NCBI RefSeq assembly: GCF_000237925.1
Contig: NW_017385989.1
Location: forward strand, 620,001 to 684,000
Length of the DNA: 64,000 nt
From: Schistosoma mansoni
Taxonomy: Eukaryota; Platyhelminthes; Trematoda; Strigeidida; Schistosomatidae
Reading direction: 5' to 3'
Below are positions 10,757 through 19,260 of this stretch, piece by piece. The stretch's first letter is position 1. Every line of letters starts with the position of its first letter. The translations under genes were made by a program, and so were the position numbers. The notes under the pieces were generated by a model. It was given only the letters and a program-made list of their open reading frames with translations, was not told the DNA's origin and made no database searches.

Positions 10757-11172
10757 TGTTATATCCCCTGGTGAATTATGAATGGTAACTCTAAGGACTA
10801 TTTATCGACCAATGTATTATGCCTATTTCCTATTGTACAATTGTTACGTAACTAAACTATTCATATTCGTGTTTCTCTTATCATTAGCTTTATTTTGATC
10901 TTTGATTTATTATCATACGATTCTTGAGTTATAATCAGTTTATTGATTACTTTGGTTTGTATAAAAACCCAGTGTGTTTGTAAATAATGATTCATATTGC
11001 CGAGGCTGTTATTTGTGTTCTGGACTTAACGGGCTGGGCTAGGCAGATAGGAAGGGCCGAATAGCACTCAAGACTGCTCGTACGATTTCAAGTATCATTT
11101 GCGTCCGATCAATAAATTCACTCCTCCCTAAATTGCACATTCATATATACTACGAAGCCATACGTTATAACA
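10757..11172 (+). repeat. 3' LTR (416 bp)
   Basis: Partner of the LTR at 9389. Differences from it are confined to about the last 60 bp. Confidence 0.85.
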
Positions 11173-11334
11173 GCTATTTTCTCGTTCATAACATGCAAGT
11201 GTTTCTACCAGTAGAATTGTGCATACGGACTACTTTAACGACATGAGAGACAAAATACAAAAGCGTTATCGAAGAAAACAACAAGTAGTGCGTACTAATT
11301 TGGAATGATAACTATTCTGTACTGTTCTCTAGGT

Positions 11335-11690
11335 ATGTAGCGGCAAATAAATCCCCAAAATCAATAGCTCTGTAAGTCCTCGACATTGGATGCTGACCAC
11401 ATTAGTTTTAATGGGCTCAGCCAGCTGAAGGTGTTCGGTCATGCATCCGCACCAGATCACCAGTAGGAACGTCGTGTTCAACATCCCCTGCAACCACTAG
11501 CCAACCAAGATCAGTGGATTCTCGATATATTGATAGCCTATCAAATATATCTTCGAACCCCCTCGATCCTAACTTTTGATTTCATTAGGTGGGTATGATT
11601 CATAGGTGTTCCTGGTTAAAGCGGTCAAACTCCAAATACCTGTGGCATCTTCAGGTACAATGTTCAGTGTTAACGAACATAACCGTAAGT
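11335..11690 (+). repeat. Unclassified dispersed repeat (family F), copy 1
   Basis: Starts near tgtagcggcaaataaatccc and shares long blocks (for example cctcgacattg and catccgcaccagatcac) with two copies arranged as an inverted pair at 32372-32912. No coding potential is seen. The class (LTR piece, fold-back or MITE) is unresolved. Confidence 0.55.
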
Positions 11691-11699
11691 GAAGCTCCA

Positions 11700-12480
11700 C
11701 GTAGATAGTTGCTTAGAAAGACAATCGCAGTTAGATATCATTGTAATTTTTTGTCTCCATTAAATTTCAGAATTCACAAGATTACTTTGCTTTTCAATAG
11801 TCCAACAGGCGTTACGGAAAGGCATTACCAGTGGAATATTTTTCATGTTCAACTTCGTTCTCAATAAACACTTTTCTAAACATACGCTTATTTTCAACTT
11901 TCATGGGAAACTCTTTGAGTGAGTGTTCAGAAAGACTGTTTGGTTTTAAATGCAATAGTAATTAAGCACACGTGCCTAATTAACGACACATAACCTGTTC
12001 TTTCTTTTGAAGAGTTTTTCAAATTACAATTAAAAACATAACGATCGATGCTATAGCATCTGTCAACTACTCATAATGTTGTACAATATGACGATTTTTT
12101 TAGTTTCAATAAATTTCTTTAAACATGTACCATTTTTAACGCCGATTGCAAATGTCGTGTGGTGTGTTACGGAAATAAAGGCGAACACAGTAGACGTTTG
12201 GAGTTAGGCAAAAGGCGTGTTAAAAATTAAAGTAAAATTAGATAAGTCAGCGCGTATTATGGCGAAAAGAAGATAATTCAGTGACATATAGAATACTGGG
12301 CGACATAAAGTTGAAAATCCGCATTATTCCCCTTTGATAGGCGAAATAGCATGGCACTCAGGCGCGTTTCCCCATTATTGGTTGCTCGGGTCGATTGAAC
12401 CACTTCCTTTTTCGTTTAGCAAAACGTCTGAGAAATGTAGTTTGCTATCAAGTTCATCATCACACTTAAATTTGATTGAT
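11700..12480. other. Unassigned non-coding stretch
   Basis: No gene, RNA or repeat family recognised. Confidence 0.4.
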
Positions 12481-13490
12481 GAATATTTATTGTTCTAATC
12501 AACGATAATGAAAGTATTTTCAAAGTAACGGCAATAGAAGTCAGGCTTATCAATAACGTCTCCGAGAGTTCTGTCCCCTAGTTTCGCGCGAAAAACATAT
12601 CAAGGATAGGACCTAGTAGTGAACCCAATGCTATTCCGTCAGTCTATAATGTGTTATTACGGACAAAAATGATGTTCACTTTACATTTCAGAATTATTTG
12701 AGACTAACCCCGGAAATTCCAATATTGATTTCTTCTTAAGTAGTTGTTGACACAAAGTCAACTGTCCCAGTTAATGGTACATTTGTGAACGAGGAAGCAA
12801 CGTCTAGGGATATTATACCTTCCCCATTTAAGTTTATATGCTTTACCTCGAAAATGAAGTCGGAAACGTCCTTAACGTTCCAGTTGAAGACTGGTATTCG
12901 AACTAACCACTCACCAGTCTTATGGTATGTGGGACTATACATATTCAAAACTGGTCGGAGATGAAGTCTAACTTGTGGATTTCAGGAAAACCATAGAGTC
13001 GTGGTGTGTTCAAGTGAATCATAAATTGTTGTGTCGATTATCCCTTTGTATTTTAGTTCTTCAGGCGAATTAATCAGTAGTTTGTCTGCCTTCATATTTA
13101 TAACCTTAACATCCTCGAGTCTTCAAAGTTTAATCGGATCTCTCGAAATTGATTTCATTTCATCGACGTAATTTTGTCCATTGGACGTAACCCCTCTTCT
13201 CTGTCCGGCTTGCTTATGATCTATTTAAGCATACGTAAAGCATCTTGATGCTGTTTGGTAAGTGGTAGTTTCACGGTATATTTACTATTTTTGTATTGTA
13301 TTGACTTAAATCTAGTAGGTTGGTCGGGTGAGGTGGGAACCGAATGTTTTGTGAAAATAAATTTCTTCAAAATGCACATCGGTATCCAGTTGATCTATTT
13401 TATTTCCATAGTCACAGAATCTAGGGCCAAGAGACAAAGCCTGACAATGATCTACTGGGAAACATCCACCTGAGCTACAGAATTTCTTCA
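12480..13490 (-). pseudogene. Penelope-like reverse transcriptase, degenerate
   Basis: The minus-strand frame 12736-12948 reads TGEWLVRIPVFNWNVKDVSDFIFEV then GIISLDVASSFTNVPL. This aligns with the reverse-transcriptase start of the Penelope element at 56386 (KWLVQILKP...ISLDVTSLFTNIPL). Downstream pieces (about 12480-12680) give TDGIALGSLLGPI for the usual GVAMGSPLGPI. Upstream pieces (13050-13250) give MKADKLLINSPEELKYKG. Multiple stops and frame changes mean it is dead. The YIDD box is not readable. Confidence 0.75.
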
Positions 13491-13639
13491 CCATCTGGGA
13501 AACAACTTCATCCGCTCATATGTTATTTTTATCATGTGGGGACTTTTTGAATTTTAATATACATTTTGAAGTACTAACCTTGCTAGGTCGACTGTGATTT
13601 GTATGAATTCATAAAGCCTAATCAATGTACTATAAGCAA

Positions 13640-13875
13640 AGATAGATAATGGCTAGCAGTGGAATCCAGGACGTGCGTTTTATCCAATTCCGTACTAGTC
13701 AGCTGGATGTACCTGTATCTTAAAGTTGATGTTCACTGTTCGCTTCAAACGCCATCGCATTATCCACTTAGCTACTGGACCCTAATAGCCACCTGCTTGT
13801 GCAATGGGGTGAAGTTTAAAATCACTTAGTATTGTTTACTTGAATCTTCCCATTGATGTTTGGGACAATGATATA
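13640..13875 (-). mobile_element. Sm-alpha-type SINE (family A) with decayed hammerhead
   Basis: On the minus strand the order matches the other family A copies: a head with tRNA-like pol III box traces, then the hammerhead region, then cactgctagcc. The hammerhead core reads CTGACTAG where CTGANGAG is required, and the stem II sequence has drifted, so self-cleavage is not expected. Confidence 0.7.
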
Positions 13876-13879
13876 ACAT

Positions 13880-14284
13880 TCTGACGCATCGAGTGAAGCA
13901 AACACACCACTAGTCATTTAAGGAGACAAGGTTTCACGGTACCAGTAAAACCGAAATAAATCTGCTTGTCTGCTAAAACGTTACCAACGATAGTCTATGG
14001 GGAAGCGCCAACTTTGTGAAACCCATGTCAGTTATGAACACAACACGATTCAATTTGCATCAGCCCAGGTTGACACCCAACCTCAGTCGATGAATATTTA
14101 TAGCTTCATTTGATTATGATACTCTAACGAAACAGTGATAAGACTAGACATCTTTATTAATAGTACTTATTTATACTTGTTTGGATTCTTTGAAACTGAA
14201 TGTTTCACCATTCAGGCATAGAGGAATATACTAAGACTAATATTAGTCCAAAATCAGCAACACACTCGTCTTAATTATCGATAA
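13880..14284. other. Spacer downstream of RPL18
   Basis: No feature recognised between the SINE and the RPL18 polyadenylation signal. Confidence 0.4.
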
Positions 14285-14290
14285 TTTATT
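14285..14290 (-). terminator. Polyadenylation signal of RPL18
   Basis: AATAAA on the minus strand, about 60 bp beyond the RPL18 stop codon, the right position for the mRNA 3' end. Confidence 0.6.
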
Positions 14291-14349
14291 CCAACCACAA
14301 ACCCCAAACAGAAAGAATCCAAGCAAGTGTATATTTTTAATGTACAATT

Positions 14350-14619
14350 TTACTTTTTGTAAGCACGACTAGCACGACGACCTCTAGCTTTCTCGAACTT
14401 ACGACCCTTTGAGATAGTGTAGGGTCGCGTATGGCTTGATGGTGCCCCAGGTGCAGGGCCGAAGTGTTTGACAGCAGTTCTTCCTTTTCTCGGTCCCTGA
14501 ATAAGCACTGTATTTTTTCCTAGAGGACTGAGAATTGCCAAACGGTCGAAAGTGATTATTTCTCCACCAGCATGCAAAATCCGTTCACGGGCAGCCGTAG
14601 TTACTCGAAGAGCACACAC
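14350..14619 (-). CDS. RPL18: 60S ribosomal protein L18, last coding exon
   Basis: Encodes the C-terminal 89 residues of large-subunit ribosomal protein eL18, a structural protein of the cytosolic 60S subunit. The exon opens [14 protein letters not shown] and closes [28 protein letters not shown], which aligns with the human protein from its VCALRVT segment to its C-terminus. The acceptor is a pyrimidine-rich tract ending tttacag directly before GTG. With exon 2 and one residue from a first exon the protein would be 188 residues, the same as in human. The 85-bp intron (14620-14704) has GT/AG ends and phase 0. No defect is seen, so it is probably functional. Confidence 0.95.
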   Translation of the reverse strand: MCALRVTTAARERILHAGGEIITFDRLAILSPLGKNTVLIQGPRKGRTAVKHFGPAPGAPSSHTRPYTISKGRKFEKARGRRASRAYKK

Positions 14620-14704
14620 CTGTAAATACATAGAATCATAAAAATATATTATGTCGGAAGAACGATTTCGTAAAAAAATTCTGAAAACTTCTTAAGTTAC
14701 TCAC

Positions 14705-14998
14705 TTTCATTTTTGGGAACTCTCGGATTCTCGTATCATTGGTGATGGTTCCAACACAAACAGCAATTTTATTTTCACGCCCACTTTTTTTCATTACTCG
14801 CATCAAGCGTGCCAGAGATAGGGCAGGCTTGTTGATTTTGCTCATAAAAAGTCTCCTCATAATTATTTTGTTGAACTTTGAACCGGTTCTACGTGCCAAA
14901 AATTTATACGCTTTAACAAGCAGACGAAGGTACACATCATCGCTTTTTGGATTTTTCCTCTTTACCTTCCTATCGTATCTGTGACAGATATCAATACC
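14705..14998 (-). CDS. RPL18: 60S ribosomal protein L18, second exon
   Basis: Encodes 98 residues starting [38 protein letters not shown] and ending IREFPKMK, aligned with residues 2-99 of animal L18. The exon starts after an acceptor ending cttctag at 14999-15000 and ends at a strong donor (gtgagt). It starts with the second codon, so the initiator ATG must sit in a separate upstream exon at higher coordinates. I could not place that exon with confidence. In other animals the first L18 exon also encodes little more than the initiator methionine. Confidence 0.93.
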
Positions 14999-15004
14999 CT
15001 AGAA

Positions 15005-15620
15005 GTAACAAAATCAAAAAGTAGGAAGCATCTAGGAAATAAAAATCGAATCAAATGTTTGAAGTCATGTAAATTTACACTAAAAAAACATTTGCTAAGT
15101 ATACGAAATCACATGAACCAAAACGTGTTACATATGCTCACGCAAAATCAGCATTTACAGAAAAACCTTTGGTAAAACACTAGTGTGTGGAACAGTATCT
15201 CAAGGTGAGATAAAATCTAGGGGTTGATGAGCGAAACAATGGATTTTTCTATTCACTGGCATGATATCAATGCTAAGTGTTTTCTTGTCATTAATATCAG
15301 TCGAGGTGACAACATCAGCTGGTTGACTGCACGTCAATAAAATGGGATCGCGAAACCTCATTTTGAACCGTACCCTTTATCGAGTCAACGACACTTGCTT
15401 AAATCAAAGTAGATGGAGCAGATGCGCTTCATCTTAAACGGAACCCTGAGTTATGATAAGAATATTAATAATATATCAGTTCGTGATGAGAACCCTAAAT
15501 CTAATTCCTAACCCTAACCATTAACTGAAAATCATGATCTTTATTCTTCACACAGGTTTATAGCCCCATCTAGCCCTAGCAAATAAATGGACAATCGCAA
15601 GGCCACTTTAACGTCGTTCA
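15005..15620. other. Region expected to hold RPL18 exon 1 and promoter
   Basis: The first RPL18 exon (leader plus ATG) should lie here or just beyond. An ATG followed by a gt dinucleotide exists near 15520 on the minus strand, but its splice-site quality is weak, so I do not call it. Confidence 0.35.
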
Positions 15621-15621
15621 A

Positions 15622-16150
15622 AGGTCGTCCCCCAAATTCTCTGGTATAGCTGAGTGGGGAGAGTCAGCTATCCCTCTCCAAATGCTCCCACATGACCACG
15701 CGTATACAACCACAGCGAGGGAAGTCCTACTCACTGCCGTCTCGCGGCGGAAGTGTTGTTTACAGAATTGAGAGGACGAGAAGCGAATGTCCGGCGCTTT
15801 AACCGTGTTAGTGGACACAGAAAGTCCACCTAGGGGAGTAGGAAAACCCTGATTCCAGACCAATGGTGTACATGAGTTCCAGTATCCTGAGGAAACAAAT
15901 GGCGTATGAATCAATCGTTCGTCACCGGCTACCGTGGGACTGAATCTCCTCACGATGCTCCACTGCCTTGTGGACTAGACCTTTAGGTCAAAGGCTCCGG
16001 GTGTGGGCCCCTAAGTAAACCACCTGCTTCAGTCTGGGCACCTGGGCAGTATCACAGCCCTCACACAAATCGAATGAGATTTGTGCGGCGCATATTTATC
16101 TGGTGCTTCCTTGTACCAATATTTATGTGTTTAAATAAAAAATAAATAAT
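15622..16150 (+). mobile_element. ~0.55-kb retroposon (family D), copy 2
   Basis: Nearly full-length copy. It includes the body (ccggcgctttaaccg, cctaggggagtaggaaaacc) and the standard 3' end (ccaatatttatgtgtttaaa followed by AAATAAATAA). Its ORF-like frames are broken differently from those of other copies, which argues against protein coding. Confidence 0.8.
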
Positions 16151-16330
16151 TTTATGCTTCAGACAACGAATGTTACAAACATGTTACATGGAAGGTCTTT
16201 AACAACCTTTGCGACATTCACTTGATTCAATTAATCTAAGATGGGTTTTGTCTTGTAGGAGACATTGAGCTGCTTACTAAATTTCTCCTATCCCAGTTAT
16301 GACCACCACGATGAAGTCCAGATAAAAGGT

Positions 16331-16384
16331 GGGATCCTCTAGAGTCGACCTGCAGGCATGCAAGCTTGAGTATTCTATAGTCAC
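16331..16384. other. Cloning-vector polylinker (BAC) left in assembly
   Basis: Consecutive BamHI, XbaI, SalI, PstI, SphI and HindIII sites occur in the exact order and spacing of the pUC/M13 polylinker (ggatcctctagagtcgacct, then gcaggcatgcaagctt). They are followed by gagtattctatagt, as in pBeloBAC11-type vectors. This is not natural genomic sequence. The two flanks may not be adjacent in the genome. Confidence 0.93.
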
Positions 16385-16520
16385 TCGTAAACTATCATCA
16401 CGACATGCAGAAATATTATTTTAATATCCTGTTATCAAATGTTTGTAACAGTTCGTATACTTGTAAACTGACTCTTTTAAAGGATATTCACGGCTACGGA
16501 GAAATATCTTTTTGACATTA

Positions 16521-16622
16521 TTTATTTAAACACATACATATTGGTACAAATAGGCACCAGATATATATGTGCCGCACAAATCTCATTTGATTTGTGTGAG
16601 GGCTGTGAAACTGCCCAGGCGC
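16521..16622 (-). mobile_element. Family D retroposon, 3' end only (copy 3)
   Basis: A 5'-truncated copy consisting of the last ~100 bp, with tail sequence ttatttaaacacatacatat on the plus strand. Confidence 0.7.
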
Positions 16623-16655
16623 CCTAACACAAGCAGCGTCTACCTGAACAGTAAT

Positions 16656-17007
16656 TTATTTAAACACATAAATATTGGTACAAGGAAGAACCAGATACAT
16701 ATGCGCCATACAAATCTCATTCGATTTGCTTGAGGGCTGTGATACTGCCCAGGTGCCCAGACTGAAGCAAGTGGTTTTCTTAGGGGCCCACACCCGGAGC
16801 CTTTGACCGAAGGATCTGATCCACAAGGCAGTGGAGCATAGTGAGGAGATGCAGTCCCATGGTAGCCGGTGATCAACGATTGATTCATACGCCATTTGTT
16901 CCTTCAGGATACTGGAGCCCATGTGCACCATTGGTTTGGAATCAGGGTTTTCCAACTCCCCTAGGTGGACTCGCCTTGTCCACCAACCCGGTTAAGGCGC
17001 CAGACAG
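16656..17007 (-). mobile_element. Family D retroposon (copy 4), 5'-truncated
   Basis: A longer copy in the same direction as the fragment before it, stopping at gcgccagaca where other copies continue into attcgcttttcgtcc. With copy 2 it forms an inverted pair either side of the vector remnant. Confidence 0.75.
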
Positions 17008-17009
17008 TA

Positions 17010-17870
17010 AGGTAAACTACATAGCATTTTTTTTATTCAACGAAGCATCAACAACAAACTTTGAGTCCTTAGTTATGAGGTTGACGTGCATAATCCAAAG
17101 AAAATCATCATCTCACAAATTTCTTGAAAGTAGTGGTAAGTGGTAGTCAGTAAGAAGAATTACAACAACACGCTATGAGCTAAATTGGAAGAACTATATT
17201 ACGATAGGTTCCAAGCCACCTATCGACGACTGTCTGGTGGGTCGGCATTCCCTGACGAGCAATAAAAATCGTCTATTTATTAACCTTATTGGTCTCAGTG
17301 TATTTTAATGTGAGCAGTATTACCATAAAACTAATCAGACGAAGTTGTGTATCACGTGCCGGTGATATAGCCTGACAGGCAAACACGCTGAGAATTTGAT
17401 TAACGTAGTTTGATACGTCTAAGTGCCCAAAAGCTGTTTTCTTACCTGTATTCTCACATCTAAGCGTCCCCAAATCCGAGTACACTAAGAGACTTGGAGA
17501 CTGGAATTACAGAACAATTTAAGCTATTAGTTTCATTATTTCTGTCATTATGCCTTGGTGGTATCATGGGTATTCTCCTGAATAATCACAAATTGTAGGG
17601 TGAAATAATATAACACGGTATGGATCATAACACCAAAAAAAGGCAGGACACCACATACCATTTCTTGGCGTGCAGCACGACAGACTGCCGCGCTGACCTA
17701 CAATGGAGATTAAAACACTGACGACTTTGAAAAATAAATCTACTACATGAATCAAATGGTTTTAGACGAAATAGAAGAAGCTTTAACTCAACGGTCTTCC
17801 GTATCTAGTAGCAGTGGATCACTTTCAGGCAGGAACCTATGTATATATATATAACGCGCGCTATTTAAAA
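17010..17870. other. Unassigned spacer before CR1 LINE
   Basis: No gene recognised. A (TA)n stretch near 17841-17851 lies just before the probable 5' region of the LINE. Confidence 0.4.
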
Positions 17871-18131
17871 AGGACAGTGGTATTTTTCCTCGTTGAGTAA
17901 ATTCTATTGTTTTGATCGTTATTAACGTATCAAGACTACTGTTTTTATACTTTGATTGAATTTCTTTCAGTTAAAGTATTCTATTAGAGTATCATTTTTG
18001 GTATCCTAAATAGTTTTATCGTCGGTACTCCAGAGTACCTTTGTTTTTTCTATTGTGTCTGTTAGTACTTTAGTACTAACTATTTATAGTTTTTTTCTAC
18101 TTATAGTCAACACTCACTTTCGCATCCTAAA

Positions 18132-18806
18132 ATGACTGGAAGATGCAACAAAAGCATTTGCCACCGCCCAGGATGTCGATATCCTGTTGATAGCGGCATG
18201 CAGTGCGATGAGTGCAAAGGTTGGTACCACGAAGTTTGCACAAATCTAACACCTGCAGCTTTCAAGCGGTTCAGTAAAAATGGGTGCGTATGGCTATGTC
18301 AACAGTGCTGTTTGGATGCAAATAGCCTGTTAACCGAGGCCATCTCAATAGTAAATGCCGCAAAAAAGTGTCTCGGCAAGCGCGGTCGGGATACATCAGT
18401 CAGAACTCAATCTGTCGACACGCAGATTGACACAAGGCAGGCCCAAGTGAGTCCAAAAAATGCCGACCCACACTCTACAAAGGAGGAAGAACATCCTCCA
18501 AAGAGGTCTAACACAACCAGAAACTCGCGCAAAAAAGTCTCTTCTGTCCCTCGTATCAAAAATGGTGCCCAGAAGGGAACTTCCGGAAACCGAAACCGCA
18601 AGGCTCGATCGGTTTCCAGCGCGAAAGATGACCCAATCTCCCAAGTCGTCCTGAACCTTCCGAAATCCCACAGTACGCCTGACGCGACTGTGGTTACCAC
18701 TCCAAAGAACGTTGGCGATTGGGTACAGGTCGTAAGAAAAAAACGCCAAAATGACGTAAAAGGAAATCATACCCCCACCAAAAAGGGTCGACAAGCCGAG
18801 GTCTGA
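18132..18806 (+). CDS. CR1 LINE ORF1, N-terminal part with PHD-like zinc finger
   Basis: 224 codons. Residues about 10-60 hold paired cysteines and a histidine (CHRPGCRYPV, CDECKGWYHEVC, WLCQQC), matching the PHD/ESSS-type finger of CR1 ORF1 proteins, which bind the element RNA. The rest is basic and Ser/Lys-rich. The frame stops at 18806, but the normal continuation (DKPRSDHSDRSVILHRVKE) follows one base out of frame. A single-base change near the A/G/C runs at about 18775-18790 therefore splits ORF1. It could be a real mutation, an assembly error or programmed frameshifting. Confidence 0.85.
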   Translation: MTGRCNKSICHRPGCRYPVDSGMQCDECKGWYHEVCTNLTPAAFKRFSKNGCVWLCQQCCLDANSLLTEAISIVNAAKKCLGKRGRDTSVRTQSVDTQIDTRQAQVSPKNADPHSTKEEEHPPKRSNTTRNSRKKVSSVPRIKNGAQKGTSGNRNRKARSVSSAKDDPISQVVLNLPKSHSTPDATVVTTPKNVGDWVQVVRKKRQNDVKGNHTPTKKGRQAEV

Positions 18807-19260
18807 TCACAGCGACAGATCAGTCATTCTCCATAGAGTCAAGGAGAGTGACAGCTTAGAACCGAAAGCTCGCTTTGAGCATGACATTGTGTTGACAAAA
18901 CAACTACTCAACCAAGTTATGCCCAAAAACATCCCCGGAGTCACCTTGCTAAAGGTGTATAGACTAGGAAATCTAGCGCATCTGAAACCAAATCAATCTA
19001 GACTACTTAAAGTCGTTTTCAAATCCCCGAACGAACGCGACTTAATCTTAGAAAATGGACATAAATTAAAGGGTTCAGGAGTTTTTCTCCGTAAGGACTT
19101 ACCGTTGGCGGACCGTGTTAAAAGACGGGAAGCCGAAAAGGAACTACAGCTCAGATTAGACGCTGGCGAAAAAGACCTGAAAATTGTAAATTTTCGGGTT
19201 GTGAGGCTTCGACAGAGGATGATGCCGAAGCCACTCTGGGTGAAGCACGAGGCCACCTAA
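18790..19260 (+). CDS. CR1 LINE ORF1, C-terminal part
   Basis: Continues ORF1 in the next frame: DKPRSDHSDRSVILHRVKESDSLEPKARFEHD, then LTKQLLNQVMPKNIPGVTLLKVYRLG and NERDLILENGHKLKGSGVFLRKDLP. It resembles the RRM-like and C-terminal region of CR1 ORF1 proteins. The decayed copy at 27690 has the same block. Its 3' end overlaps the ORF2 frame by about 140 nt. Confidence 0.8.
   Translation, partial: DKPRSDHSDRSVILHRVKESDSLEPKARFEHDIVLTKQLLNQVMPKNIPGVTLLKVYRLGNLAHLKPNQSRLLKVVFKSPNERDLILENGHKLKGSGVFLRKDLPLADRVKRREAEKELQLRLDAGEKDLKIVNFRVVRLRQRMMPKPLWVKHEAT

Larger units (their letters stand above)
9389..11172 (+). mobile_element. Short Ty3/Gypsy-type LTR element, non-autonomous
   Basis: Two LTRs (9389-9806 and 10757-11172) with TGTTATA...TATAACA ends are flanked by the 5-bp repeat gctat (9384-9388, 11173-11177). 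The inner 0.95 kb holds a gag-like leader frame. It ends in a purine tract (aaaaagaagagg) directly before the second LTR. No protease, reverse-transcriptase or integrase domain is present, so it is a fossil or a trans-mobilised derivative. The LTRs agree over about the first 355 bp and differ only in the last ~60 bp. Related solo LTR pieces lie at 50768 and 53856. Confidence 0.85.

Noticed and set aside
13640-13720. Active hammerhead in the Sm-alpha copy
   Set aside because: An invariant core base is changed and stem II is altered.
18396-18794. Long minus-strand frame opposite CR1 ORF1
   Set aside because: Antisense shadow of the basic ORF1 codons, with no family resemblance.
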